A stretch of DNA of 64,000 bases, from the NCBI GenBank assembly GCA_040768905.1, contig JAXGMA010000001.1, forward strand, positions 1,178,001 to 1,242,000, written 5' to 3'. Origin of the DNA: SZUA-584 sp040768905. GTDB taxonomy: Bacteria; Bacillota; Clostridia; Christensenellales; SZUA-584. A model generated the notes under the pieces. The model had not been told where the DNA came from. It saw only the letters and a list, made by a program, of their open reading frames with translations, and searched no databases. Below, piece after piece: positions 25,307 through 34,210 of the stretch; position 1 is the first letter of the stretch, and every line of letters starts with the position of its first letter. Made by a program: the position numbers and the translations under genes.

Positions 25307-27661
25307 TCATTGCCCAAAGCGCTTGATGATATTCTGCTGCTGTTCGGGAGCCATCGCGACGAAATATGCAGACAGGCCGCCCATACGAACGCGAAGGCTC
25401 TGATATTGCTCAGGATATTCCATCGCGTTTTTAAGATCCTCCACATTGCAGCCTGTGATCGTGAGGATCTGCCCGCCCAGCGCACAAAAACTCCGTATCA
25501 GGGATACCAGACGCTCGACTCCGCTTTCCCCATCATAATCTGATGTGAGCAACGCAAGGTCAAGAGGACAGCCCCCGAAGTAATTGTTAAGATTCGATTT
25601 GGTGATGCTCTTCATAGCGGCGGTAGGCCCTTGAATATCACGTCCGGGAACGGGTGAGTAATTTGGCGCCAAAGCTTCCCTGTCCATGCGGCCGTCTGCG
25701 CTGGCAGCCACACCGCGGCCTAGCAATGCATAATTCTCAAACGTGCCGATACCGCACATGAGCATCAGAGACTTGTCTTCTCCCGGCAGAGATTGAACAG
25801 ACGAAGCAAAATCATTCAAAACACGGGACGCGATGCTGTCTGTATAATCATTGTCGCATCCAAACTTCGCAACGCCGTGCATGATGTGCGCGCGCAGGCG
25901 TTCATATCCTTGCCAATTGCGTGCCGTGGCTTCGATCAAAGTTTCCAGGCTTACAGTTCGCTCTTCAAAGACCAGTTTTTTGATGACGGCCAGTGAGTCT
26001 ACAGTATTGGCAAGACCGGTAAACAGCATCATATGCAAAGTGTAACGATTCCCGCCTTCTGTGATATCCTTCCCCTTTTCTATACAGTCATGCGTCAACG
26101 AAGACATGAGCGGATCCGGCGCAATCATTCGCGTGAGGTACATGCTGTCTATGCGCCGCCTGTAAAAATAGCGAAGCATATTGTCTACCTGCCGCAAATA
26201 GGCCGCATAAAATGCTTCAAAGTCTTTAAAACCGCATGGGTCTCCGGTATCCAAACCTTCCCTAATCCCGTCCTTAAGCAATGTTTTTCCCCGGTGCAGG
26301 ACCCATTCGACACACTGGATGTTCATCACATGGCTGTACGTGAAATAGCTTTTTCCGGGTATCAGCACTTCCCAGCAGCCATCGTTCGAGTAGCTTCGTG
26401 CATCTTCGGGCGGAATACCGATACTTAAAAGCCCCGGTATGATGATTTCATCGTTATAAATGGCGGGTTCGCCTTGCCCATAGCGCAGCACACGCGCTGC
26501 ATGCTTTAAAAACTCCTCAGGCGTTTGCGGGCTGACGCGTATTGCAAGTGTGGGCATCACAAGTGACATTTCATGGACAAGTTCAATAAACAGATAGGAC
26601 AGCGCGTTTGTTGCGTCTGTACCGTCTTTGCCAGTCCCGGCGAGTATCAGGTTCATCAGCCAATTGTTCACAGACTGCCCGTAATTATAATTCGCATCAC
26701 TGTGGATGTCTTCATCATCCCTCCATGTGAGCAGTCTCTGATCATAGGCGCCCGTCAAGGCTCCTCCCGTTTGTTCTCTTTCAATGTGTTGGTTTGGCTT
26801 AATGCCCAGCGACAATGTGCCAAAGGTGGTGTGGCTCTCCCCCATTTTCGGGTCTATCAGCACGCGTTCGTTGCATTTAATAAGGAAACTGCCAAGCAGG
26901 TCTCTCAAAAACGATTGATCATACTGGCCGCTTTCAAGATCGTTTTTATAGAATGGGTACAGATAGCGGTCGGCAGTGCCGAACGGCACATGCTCTGCAC
27001 CGGAAGCCAGCAAGCAATACGTAAACCAAAGGCTCTGCAGCGCCTCTTGGAAATTTTGAGCCGGATATTCCGGCACACGAGAACAAACCAAAGATATTTC
27101 GTAAAGTTCCCTGCGGCGGATTGGGTCGGGATGCAGCAGGCTCATTCTGAGCGCAGATTGCGCATATCTTCTTGCAAGCGTACACAGCGCATCCAGCGAT
27201 ATCAGCATCGCTCTGTATAAGGCGAGCTTCTCTTGATCCGGCAGATCTGAAGCGAGCAGTGCGGCCATTTTTTTGTTTATCTTTTTCTTGACACCTATGA
27301 CACCCTCAGTGAGTATCAGCTCCCAGTCCGGAGGGTGGTGCCCCCACACAGAATTCTGATCCATGAAATAATCCCGTGCATGTGCGAGTTCTTCATCTGT
27401 TGCATAGCGAGGCATCAATGTGCCCACAGCCGGGCCGCCGGAATTGAGCACGCCAACGATCAACTCGTCCTCAAAGATTTTAATCGGAAGGTTTTCCGAA
27501 ACGCAGGCAAACATCATGGCCTTACGAATGATCAGCGGCTCTGCACGCACTGCATCGTCGGTAAGAATATCTGCATCAGCAAAATACCATTCCTTTGGGG
27601 AAATGAAATCCTGCGTGAATAAACGTTCTTTGAGCTTTAAAAGCCTTGGAGAAAGCGGCAT
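25307..27661 (-). CDS. Glycyl radical enzyme (pyruvate formate-lyase-like, unassigned subfamily)
   Basis: 784 residues when started at the ATG six bases after GGAGG (the longer frame has a GTG overlapping the ribosome binding site). The active-site cysteine segment is SYSNDGCWEVLIPG (Cys429, with Glu431 two residues on), the GCxE arrangement of the dehydratase/lyase type and not the Cys-Cys of pyruvate formate-lyase. The glycyl radical loop near the C-terminus is RVRMGGLSAYF (Gly762). Internal features FGTADRYLYPFY and AIYNDEIIIPGLLSIGI are typical. It lies between the first transketolase pair and the LacI gene. No radical-SAM activating enzyme is encoded in the window. Its substrate is probably a sugar-derived polyol or acid; the reaction cannot be assigned. 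Confidence 0.88.
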   Translation of the reverse strand: MPLSPRLLKLKERLFTQDFISPKEWYFADADILTDDAVRAEPLIIRKAMMFACVSENLPIKIFEDELIVGVLNSGGPAVGTLMPRYATDEELAHARDYFMDQNSVWGHHPPDWELILTEGVIGVKKKINKKMAALLASDLPDQEKLALYRAMLISLDALCTLARRYAQSALRMSLLHPDPIRRRELYEISLVCSRVPEYPAQNFQEALQSLWFTYCLLASGAEHVPFGTADRYLYPFYKNDLESGQYDQSFLRDLLGSFLIKCNERVLIDPKMGESHTTFGTLSLGIKPNQHIEREQTGGALTGAYDQRLLTWRDDEDIHSDANYNYGQSVNNWLMNLILAGTGKDGTDATNALSYLFIELVHEMSLVMPTLAIRVSPQTPEEFLKHAARVLRYGQGEPAIYNDEIIIPGLLSIGIPPEDARSYSNDGCWEVLIPGKSYFTYSHVMNIQCVEWVLHRGKTLLKDGIREGLDTGDPCGFKDFEAFYAAYLRQVDNMLRYFYRRRIDSMYLTRMIAPDPLMSSLTHDCIEKGKDITEGGNRYTLHMMLFTGLANTVDSLAVIKKLVFEERTVSLETLIEATARNWQGYERLRAHIMHGVAKFGCDNDYTDSIASRVLNDFASSVQSLPGEDKSLMLMCGIGTFENYALLGRGVAASADGRMDREALAPNYSPVPGRDIQGPTAAMKSITKSNLNNYFGGCPLDLALLTSDYDGESGVERLVSLIRSFCALGGQILTITGCNVEDLKNAMEYPEQYQSLRVRMGGLSAYFVAMAPEQQQNIIKRFGQ

Positions 27662-27751
27662 CTTCGCCTCCTTTCCGGTCACAGGAGCGATACTTTTTCG
27701 GGCAGTTCATATGGTCAGGAAGTCCTGCTGCCCTGATCATGCTGCATGGGC

Positions 27752-28732
27752 TTAAGATACAGATACTGCCAACATCGACTTCGCTTCAACGTATAAGGCT
27801 TCTTCATCAAAACCGTAATGCTTATGCAGAACGGCCGCGCTGCCGTTATCGACAAAAACATCAGGGATGCCTAAACGTTTGAAGGGCACCGCCACCGCAT
27901 GATCTTGCAGGCATTCTGCCACAGCACTGCCCAGCCCGCCGATGACATTGTGGTCTTCTACAGTGATCACGCCTTTGGCTTGTTTGGCAGCTCTGATAAC
28001 TGCCTCGACATCCAGCGGTTTGATCGTGTGCATATCAAGCACTCTGGCAGATATACCCTCTGCGGAGAGCCTGTCGGCCGCTTTTTTGGCGTGATATACG
28101 CACACGCCGCAGGCAATAAATGAAATATCCGAGCCTTCGCGGACTTTGATGGCTTTGCCTATCGTAAAGTCCACATCGTTATCATAGACAAGAGGTTCCA
28201 GCCCGCGCCCGATGCGTATGTACACGGGGCCCGGCACATTGAGCGCTGCGCCGACCGCAGATCCTGTCGTTCTTGAGTCACTAGGAGCCAGCACCGTCAT
28301 ATTGGGAAAGCTGCGCATGATCGCGATATCTTCAATGGCGCAGTGCGTTGTTCCCCCTCCGGAACTGGTGCCGGAGTGCGTGGCCACGATTTTGACGGGT
28401 AGGTTGCCGTAACAGACGTCAGTTCGTACCTGTTCACAAGCACGCATAGACAGAAATGTTGCAAAGCCTGAAACAAACGGGATCAAGCCTTCAAGCGCCA
28501 TTCCCGCAGCTATCGACATCGTATTTTGTTCGGCAATACCGAAGTTGAAAAAGCGCTTTGGAAACTGCCGCATAAAATCAATCGTGCAGTTGGTCCGCAT
28601 GGAATCGGGCACCAACACGACAAGATTCTCATGTTGCTGCGCAAGTTCCAGCATTTTCTTTCCATAGGCTTCCCTGGCAGTAATCTCTTTATAGATACTG
28701 TCAATGTTTTTTACGGAGGTTGTACTTTTCAT
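27752..28732 (-). CDS. Transketolase, C-terminal subunit, first copy
   Basis: A 326-residue half-transketolase with ITAREAYGKKMLELAQQHEN, FNFGIAEQNTMSIAAGMALE (TPP-activating Glu), RIGRGLEPLVYDNDV, ARVLDMHTIKPLDVEA and TVEDHNVIGGLGSAVAE. It shares the architecture of the copy at 21217-22185 but is clearly diverged in sequence, so the two pairs probably differ in substrate. It is preceded by its partner subunit with a gap of ten bases and followed by the glycyl radical enzyme gene. Confidence 0.92.
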   Translation of the reverse strand: MKSTTSVKNIDSIYKEITAREAYGKKMLELAQQHENLVVLVPDSMRTNCTIDFMRQFPKRFFNFGIAEQNTMSIAAGMALEGLIPFVSGFATFLSMRACEQVRTDVCYGNLPVKIVATHSGTSSGGGTTHCAIEDIAIMRSFPNMTVLAPSDSRTTGSAVGAALNVPGPVYIRIGRGLEPLVYDNDVDFTIGKAIKVREGSDISFIACGVCVYHAKKAADRLSAEGISARVLDMHTIKPLDVEAVIRAAKQAKGVITVEDHNVIGGLGSAVAECLQDHAVAVPFKRLGIPDVFVDNGSAAVLHKHYGFDEEALYVEAKSMLAVSVS

Positions 28733-28742
28733 CTGTTATACC

Positions 28743-29600
28743 TCAATTTTGTGGATCAGTCAACTCTAAGCATTCGCAGCACTTTTCGAGCATTTGCGCA
28801 TCTACAGTCCCTGAGTGCCATTTCGGGTCATTCTCCATAAACGGTATGCCTTTCCCTTTCGTTGTGTACCCCAATATCACTGTGGGCTTTTTTTGGTTTT
28901 GTGCTGAAGCCTCTATTAAGGCATCTATGACCTGCTCCATATCGTTTCCGTCTATTTTAATCACACGCCACCCGAAGGCCTCCCACTTTTTATCCAAAGG
29001 CTCAAGCGCCATCAAATCTTCTGTCCATCCATCCAGCGAAAGCCTGTTTCTGTCTACCAGACATATCAGGTTATCAAGTTTGTACGAGGCTGCCGCCATC
29101 GCGGCCTCCCAGATGGAACCTTCCTGACTCTCGCCGTCACCGATCAGTGAAAATATTCTGTGCGTCTGTTTTTTAAACCTAGCGGCCAGTGCCATGCCCA
29201 CCGCAATGGACAGGCCATGCCCGAGCGATCCCGTGGAAACCTCAATACCGGGCACTTTGCCTTTGCACGGATGCGTGCCGAAATGTGTCAACGGCTTCCC
29301 GGCATCTTCCCACAGTTCCTCTGCAGGAAAATATCCCTGATCCGCCAATGCTGCATATAGGCAGCCTGCTCCGTGGCCCTTGCTGAGCACAAATCGGTCT
29401 CTATCCTCCCAATTTGGTTCCGACGGCCTGTGCCGCATCGCGTGATAAAAAACCCCTACCATCATATCTGTCATCGAAAGGTCTCCGCCCAAATGCAGCG
29501 AGCCCGCGCAATATGCAAGCTTCAGCAGCATTTTTCTTATCTGCACTGCCTTGAGCTCCAAACGCGCGATCAGTTTTTCATCTTTTCCGCTCAACTTCAT
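28743..29600 (-). CDS. Transketolase, N-terminal subunit, first copy
   Basis: A 285-residue TPP-binding half with AYCAGSLHLGGDLSMTDMMV, LSKGHGAGCLYAALA, EVSTGSLGHGLSIAVGMALA and the TPP motif IGDGESQEGSIWEAAMAAA. The N-terminus starts MKLSGKDEKLIARLE. It is the second gene of the operon after the IolB-like gene (76-base gap). Together with the next gene it makes a complete transketolase. Confidence 0.92.
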   Translation of the reverse strand: MKLSGKDEKLIARLELKAVQIRKMLLKLAYCAGSLHLGGDLSMTDMMVGVFYHAMRHRPSEPNWEDRDRFVLSKGHGAGCLYAALADQGYFPAEELWEDAGKPLTHFGTHPCKGKVPGIEVSTGSLGHGLSIAVGMALAARFKKQTHRIFSLIGDGESQEGSIWEAAMAAASYKLDNLICLVDRNRLSLDGWTEDLMALEPLDKKWEAFGWRVIKIDGNDMEQVIDALIEASAQNQKKPTVILGYTTKGKGIPFMENDPKWHSGTVDAQMLEKCCECLELTDPQN

Positions 29601-29676
29601 AAAAGATTTTTTTCTCCATTATTCATAGATTTATCAGGTGTAGATCCGAAGCAGGATCACTGCTTTACATTCTTCA

Positions 29677-30471
29677 TCAGCGGCCGTCACCCCAAAATGA
29701 CGCGCTTGGATCTTTTATCCACTCATATTGAGGAAGAAAACCTCCCAGTCTCCATGGTTTTCCCTTAAGGTTGCGTATCGCCCAGCTGTACCACATGGCA
29801 TACCCGGGAACGGTGACCTGCGGATGTGTCATGTTTTTATCCAAAACGACCGTGCTGTTTGTATACACCTTATAGACGTTCTCACCTTCCTCACAATACC
29901 CGTATCCGTCTTCCGGCTCGAATTTGTAAAAGTACAGCTCAGGCTGTTCATGAATATGCGGCGGGAAGGTTGCCCATCGCCCGGGGAAGACGATCACTTC
30001 ACCAAGAACCAGATTGGAGTTTGGTTCCGTCTCATACTCAAAAAATGTACGCACAAGACGCCGTGTTGTTCCGCCTGCTTCGTTTTTCCCTCGTTCTTCT
30101 GCTGGGCAGTCAAAAGGCCTGTATAACCTTACAGGAAACTCCTTTTCATTTGGGACAGCGTAACACGCGATTTCGCTCATTGCAAAAATGCCATGTATCT
30201 CAATTTTTATCCCGGCAGGCACATGCAGCACCCATGGCTCGTCATTGAACGTGCTGTCACGCCTAGCCCGCGTTTTTTCAGACCCGTATATAAAAACGAC
30301 CTCTCCGCTCAGTAAAATAAAGGCACTTTCCTTATGAATATCGATTTTTTTGTATTCTTCATGTGCCTCGATCTTCAATATACCAAAATCCATCTGCATT
30401 ATTTTGTTATTTTGAGCGTTTAGCACAGGCGAATAGCCGGTTTTAAAACCACTTTTATTAATGATATGCAA
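29677..30471 (-). CDS. IolB-like 5-deoxy-glucuronate isomerase family protein
   Basis: A 264-residue bicupin protein. The C-terminal cupin holds VFPGRWATFPPHIHEQPELY (His, His and Glu metal ligands, as in IolB) followed by KNMTHPQVTVPGYAMWYSW. The N-terminal half has the DFGILKIEAHEEYKKIDIHK segment. Length and motif order match IolB, which isomerises 5-deoxy-glucuronate in myo-inositol breakdown. No other inositol gene is near, so the substrate may be a related keto-sugar. The start codon is a TTG with GGAGG six bases upstream. It is the first gene after the consensus promoter. Confidence 0.85.
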   Translation of the reverse strand: MHIINKSGFKTGYSPVLNAQNNKIMQMDFGILKIEAHEEYKKIDIHKESAFILLSGEVVFIYGSEKTRARRDSTFNDEPWVLHVPAGIKIEIHGIFAMSEIACYAVPNEKEFPVRLYRPFDCPAEERGKNEAGGTTRRLVRTFFEYETEPNSNLVLGEVIVFPGRWATFPPHIHEQPELYFYKFEPEDGYGYCEEGENVYKVYTNSTVVLDKNMTHPQVTVPGYAMWYSWAIRNLKGKPWRLGGFLPQYEWIKDPSASFWGDGR

Positions 30472-30492
30472 TGAATTCCTCCATAAATAATA

Positions 30493-30506
30493 AAAAATCG
30501 ATTTTT
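30493..30506. promoter_or_regulatory. 14-bp perfect palindrome, candidate LacI-family operator
   Basis: AAAAATCGATTTTT, with a central CG as in LacI/GalR operators, sits directly downstream of the -10 box (the predicted start of transcription lies beside it), so a bound regulator would block the promoter. The LacI-type gene is in the same operon. No second clean copy was found elsewhere in the window. Confidence 0.5.
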
Positions 30507-30514
30507 GTATCTTT

Positions 30515-30543
30515 ATTATAATCTTTCATGATGCCAATGTCAA
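30515..30543 (-). promoter_or_regulatory. Consensus sigma-A promoter of the catabolic operon
   Basis: Perfect TTGACA, 17-base spacer and perfect TATAAT on the minus strand, about 40 bases before the IolB-like start codon. Confidence 0.88.
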
Positions 30544-30663
30544 GTGATGCTGGCAATTCTTCATTGATCAAACGCGACGTGCAAGGCATCAGACTAAAGA
30601 TAACTTATAACCCACTGCGGCTTTTCATCGTGAGTGATGCCCTGTATTTGGCTTATTTGATAA

Positions 30664-30702
30664 GAAAAAAGGCCCGGTTCTTTTCGAAAGCAAGCCGGCC
30701 TT
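30664..30702 (-). terminator. Terminator downstream of the Nudix gene
   Basis: AAGGCC pairs with GGCCTT (extended by a GC-rich inner stem), followed by TTTTTTC on the minus strand, 75 bases beyond the Nudix stop codon. It insulates the catabolic operon promoter from upstream transcription. Confidence 0.7.
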
Positions 30703-30776
30703 GCTTGTCATCATGGCCTGAGTGAAATATTTCTGCGTCGATTTTTTAATCATGACCTCTGCTAACGTTTCGTCCT

Positions 30777-31256
30777 TTATGTTTTCAGAACATTCAGGCT
30801 TTTTATTTTGCCATCCTTGTTGACGCTTATTGAACCTATAAAGTTTTTTTCTTCATCAAAAATTAAGGGTGAGATCTTTAAATAAAATTCACTGACCCCT
30901 TCTTTGTTAAAGCTATCTTCAATTCTGCACCATTCAAGCTCCCCTTCGTCTTGTGCAGTTAGCTCCCCTGAAAAATCATCGGACATAAAATAGAAGGCCA
31001 TTGTTTCAAATTCGCACCCTTCAATGATCATATTGAATACTCCTCTGAATCTTACGTTTCCTAAAACGAGGCCTGTTTCTTCATAAACTTCTCTTTTACA
31101 GGCAGCGGCGAGGGCTTCTCCCCTTTCTTTCTTCCCCCCGATTACAGTATATTGGCCCTTATAAGGAGGTTTGTTTCTTTTTATTAATAGTATATCTTTG
31201 TCTTTGACGACATAACAGAAAACCACAGCAGAATGGTAAGCATATTCTTTGTTCAT
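30777..31256 (-). CDS. Nudix hydrolase
   Basis: A 159-residue Nudix-fold protein. The Nudix box reads GGKKERGEALAAACKREVYE followed by ETGL, i.e. G x5 E x7 REVYEETGL with the catalytic Glu residues in place. It begins HSAVVFCYVVKDKDILLIKR, resembling 8-oxo-dGTPase/ADP-ribose type enzymes. The acidic metal-binding residues are complete but the substrate cannot be predicted. Confidence 0.92.
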   Translation of the reverse strand: MNKEYAYHSAVVFCYVVKDKDILLIKRNKPPYKGQYTVIGGKKERGEALAAACKREVYEETGLVLGNVRFRGVFNMIIEGCEFETMAFYFMSDDFSGELTAQDEGELEWCRIEDSFNKEGVSEFYLKISPLIFDEEKNFIGSISVNKDGKIKSLNVLKT

Positions 31257-31319
31257 GTGAAGCTCTCCCGTGTTTATTTTGCTTATTTGGTTATTGTGAT
31301 CAGCATCCTCATGCTTGGA

Positions 31320-32801
31320 TTACATATCCTCATCAGCTATAAAAGTAAAAACTGTTCCTTCTTCTTGACTGCTGGTGACTGTGAGTGTTATTCCATGCCG
31401 GTCAGCGATTTGTTTTGCGATGGAAAGCCCAAGGCCTGTGCCTTTGTTATTGTCCTGATGCTTGGTTTTGTAAAACCTCTCAAAAACATGGGGCAGATCA
31501 TCGGCCCTGATGCCCTTTCCTTTGTCTGTGACAGAGACATGGTAATGCCCATTGTGCAACCACGTTTTGATGAATACAGCCTGTCCTGTGTCAGAAAACT
31601 TGATGGCATTATCAAGCACTGCGATAAACATCTGGCGAAGCCTGCCGTAGTCTCCCATGAACGCAAAATCTCTTACAGTATTGTCGCAGTCAATTGGCAC
31701 GGTTTTATTTATGGCCACGTACTTAATAGAACGGACAGCGTCTTCGACCACATCAGGAAGATTAAGCCGCGTTTTTTCAATGGCATAATCGGGATTTTGC
31801 AGCCTTGAGAGTTCCAACAGATCATTCACCATTCGCTCAAGATGGATGCTTTCCGATAGAAGCTGCCTATGATATTCTTTGGCTTTGCCGGGTTCGGACA
31901 CAATGCCGTCAGAAAGCGCCTCAAGTGAGCCTCTTATCACCGTGACAGGGGTACGAAGTTCATGCGATATATTGGAAATATAGTCTTTGCGCATCTGTTC
32001 CAGTGCGGCGCTTTCTTTTGATGCTGCATCAAGCCTTTGCGCAAGAATATCAATATTTTGTGCCAAAGAACCGACCTCGTCGTCCTGCCTGATATGTGTT
32101 TGCGCCGCATAGTCTCCGTCAGTCAATTTTTTTGTGACGCTTTCCATGCTCCTGAGCGGACGAACAAAGCGTTTTGAAACGAAAACAGCGATGGAAATCG
32201 AAAGTATCAACGCAACAGCCAGACTGATCCCCAGCATTTGTATGCCCGGAACCCATGCTGAGCCCACGCTTTCCGCATCGGTACGCAACAAGACCGCGGC
32301 GATGATTTGTCCGTCTCCCGAATAGATTGGCGCCCCGACTGTCACGGCCGTCACCTCAAATAAGGCTCCATAATCCTCGTGATATGCAATGCCGCCTTCA
32401 AATACTGCATCAACAATCTTTTTTGCCTCTTTGGGAAGTTCATTATAGCTGATCTGATTCTTGCCGCTGCCGACGAAAACCGTTTGTGCCGCTTGATCAA
32501 CGATCCAAACATCGCTCATCGCGATATCATTTACAAACCGCAGGTACATACCAAAGCCGCCGCTGCCCATTCTTGGCCCATGCATGGGCATCCTGCCGTT
32601 TTCCGTCAGGATAGAGCCAGTCCTTATATATTCCGAAAAAGTATCAGCGATGGCTGTGGCGCGTTTTTGCAGGCCGGTTCGGTAGACATAACCCGACTGT
32701 CTGGCAAACAGCATGGAGAAGACGATACCGGCCATCAAGGAGAACAACAGTAAAACAAACACAAAATACAATATCAGTTTGCGTGTAATCTTATTTTTCA
32801 T
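31320..32801 (-). CDS. Two-component sensor histidine kinase
   Basis: A 493-residue membrane histidine kinase: a first transmembrane helix near residues 10-32, an extracytoplasmic sensor region of about 160 residues, a second helix near 195-215, a HAMP segment, then the HisKA box ISHELRTPVTVIRG (phospho-acceptor His), the N box DNAIKFSDTG, and the G boxes KGKGIRADDLPHVFERFY and GTGLGLSIAKQIADRHG. It overlaps the response regulator gene by 11 bases. The sensor domain has a FVGSGKNQISYNELP segment and no recognised ligand motif. Confidence 0.93.
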   Translation of the reverse strand: MKNKITRKLILYFVFVLLLFSLMAGIVFSMLFARQSGYVYRTGLQKRATAIADTFSEYIRTGSILTENGRMPMHGPRMGSGGFGMYLRFVNDIAMSDVWIVDQAAQTVFVGSGKNQISYNELPKEAKKIVDAVFEGGIAYHEDYGALFEVTAVTVGAPIYSGDGQIIAAVLLRTDAESVGSAWVPGIQMLGISLAVALILSISIAVFVSKRFVRPLRSMESVTKKLTDGDYAAQTHIRQDDEVGSLAQNIDILAQRLDAASKESAALEQMRKDYISNISHELRTPVTVIRGSLEALSDGIVSEPGKAKEYHRQLLSESIHLERMVNDLLELSRLQNPDYAIEKTRLNLPDVVEDAVRSIKYVAINKTVPIDCDNTVRDFAFMGDYGRLRQMFIAVLDNAIKFSDTGQAVFIKTWLHNGHYHVSVTDKGKGIRADDLPHVFERFYKTKHQDNNKGTGLGLSIAKQIADRHGITLTVTSSQEEGTVFTFIADEDM

Positions 32802-33489
32802 TGACTACCTCGAATTTATATCCCATGCCCCAGATGGTTTTGATCTGCCAGCCCGGGTGCGGATACTTGTCCAGCTTGGCGCGAAGACGCTTGATATGGG
32901 AATCCACCGTCCTGTTGTCACCATAATAATCATATCCCCAAACACTGTCCAGCAGATTATCTCTTGTAAACACCCTGTTCTTATTGGTAGCCATCACCCA
33001 TAAAAGTTCTATTTCCTTTTTTGTAAGCGTGACGGAAACGCCGTTTATGGATACGTCAAAATCATCAAGACCAATGACAAGGCCGTCGAACTCGAACCTT
33101 TTTTGTTGCGATTCATTCTCAGGCGTACGCTCAACCCTGCGCAGTATCGCCCTTATGCGTGCCATGACTTCTGCCGGCGAAAACGGCTTGACGATATAGT
33201 CATCCGCGCCGATATCAAGCCCCATAATGCGCTCGAAATCTTCACCTCTTGCTGTGACCATGATGATGGGCACATTGGAAACTTGCCTTATCTCCCTGCA
33301 TACCTCAAAACCATCCTTTTTTGGCATCATCACATCCAGCAGGACGATATCAAATTGCTTTTTCGAAAACACATCAAGCGCCTCTTCGCCGTCATATGCC
33401 GATGCAGCTTGAAAGCCTTCCTTATTTGCATATTCAGATAATATGGACACGATCTGCTCATTGTCATCTGCTATCAAAATATTCGGCAT
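32791..33489 (-). CDS. OmpR/PhoB-family response regulator
   Basis: A 232-residue regulator: receiver domain with ILIADDNEQIVSILS (acidic pocket), phospho-acceptor Asp in IVLLDVMMPKKDG, and MVTARGEDFERIMGLDIGADDYIVKPF; then a winged-helix domain (KKEIELLWVMATNKNRVFTR and VDSHIKRLRAKLDKYPHPGW). The gene comes first in the operon with the kinase. It is divergent from the secreted DUF2680-like gene, which may be its target. Confidence 0.95.
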   Translation of the reverse strand: MPNILIADDNEQIVSILSEYANKEGFQAASAYDGEEALDVFSKKQFDIVLLDVMMPKKDGFEVCREIRQVSNVPIIMVTARGEDFERIMGLDIGADDYIVKPFSPAEVMARIRAILRRVERTPENESQQKRFEFDGLVIGLDDFDVSINGVSVTLTKKEIELLWVMATNKNRVFTRDNLLDSVWGYDYYGDNRTVDSHIKRLRAKLDKYPHPGWQIKTIWGMGYKFEVVNEK

Positions 33490-33636
33490 GCTGCACCCCC
33501 TTATCCGGATTCTATTTGGCTTTTGTGTTTTTTCTGTGTCATCTGAATTCTACCATAAAAAAACAAGAAAAAAACATGGTTTTGCCACAAACGGCGGGTA
33601 TACTGAGGCCGAAAGATGAAGAAAGGAGGAGCCTTA

Positions 33637-34122
33637 ATGAAAAAATCCAAAAAACTTGTTGTTTTTGCGGTCATCGTATTGGTGCTTGCAGCAACGACAG
33701 TGACCGCGTTCGCAGCGTCCAAATACAGCAGCCCTGCAGAAGCAGTGGCGGATTTGACGAACCGCACTGTTGAGGACGTTGTTGCAGAAAAGCAAGAGGC
33801 CGGTAAGACTTATGGCAGCATGCCCAAAGATGCAGGCGTGCTTGATGAATTCAAGGCTGAGATGCGGGAAATGAAGAAGGACGTACTCGCAAAAAGAGTG
33901 GCTGACGGCTCAATGACACAGGAACAATCAGATACCATTATCAAGGCTATTGAAGAAAGGCAGGCTGTGTGTGATGGTTCAGGTTCCGGGCAAATCGGCA
34001 AGCAGTATGGCGCTGGCTTTGGCAGAGGCCAAGGGTATGGCTTGAAGCGCGGCCCTGGCAACGGGCAGGGAAGGATGGCAGGCCAAGGTGCTTGTGCCGG
34101 TTCTTGTCTTGGGGCAAAGTAA
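33637..34122 (+). CDS. Secreted DUF2680-like small protein with Gly-rich tail
   Basis: About 161 residues. An AGGAGG site precedes the ATG used here; an earlier ATG overlaps the ribosome binding site. The signal peptide is VVFAVIVLVLAATTVTAFAASK with a probable AxA cleavage. The mature part has a helix-rich block (EFKAEMREMKKDVLAKRVADG, then TQEQSDTIIKAIEERQAVCD) and ends with a Gly/Gln/Arg-rich tail (GFGRGQGYGLKRGPGNGQ) with two Cys. This matches the layout of DUF2680 proteins found next to two-component systems in Firmicutes; function unknown. It is divergent from the response-regulator gene. Confidence 0.75.
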   Translation: MKKSKKLVVFAVIVLVLAATTVTAFAASKYSSPAEAVADLTNRTVEDVVAEKQEAGKTYGSMPKDAGVLDEFKAEMREMKKDVLAKRVADGSMTQEQSDTIIKAIEERQAVCDGSGSGQIGKQYGAGFGRGQGYGLKRGPGNGQGRMAGQGACAGSCLGAK

Positions 34123-34130
34123 AAGCCTAA

Positions 34131-34167
34131 AACCCCGCAGATATTTTGTTTGCGGGGTTGTTTTTTT
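34131..34167 (+). terminator. Terminator of the DUF2680-like gene
   Basis: Nine-base perfect stem AACCCCGCA/TGCGGGGTT followed by G and TTTTTTT. Very strong. Confidence 0.95.
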
Positions 34168-34210
34168 ATGATTGCAGGATACAAGTTGTTCAGAGACGAA
34201 AGAAGGATCA

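Noticed and set aside
25793..27220. Several plus-strand frames of 60-215 codons opposite the glycyl radical enzyme
   Set aside because: They are antisense shadows of a long GC-rich coding sequence, with no ribosome binding sites or family signals.
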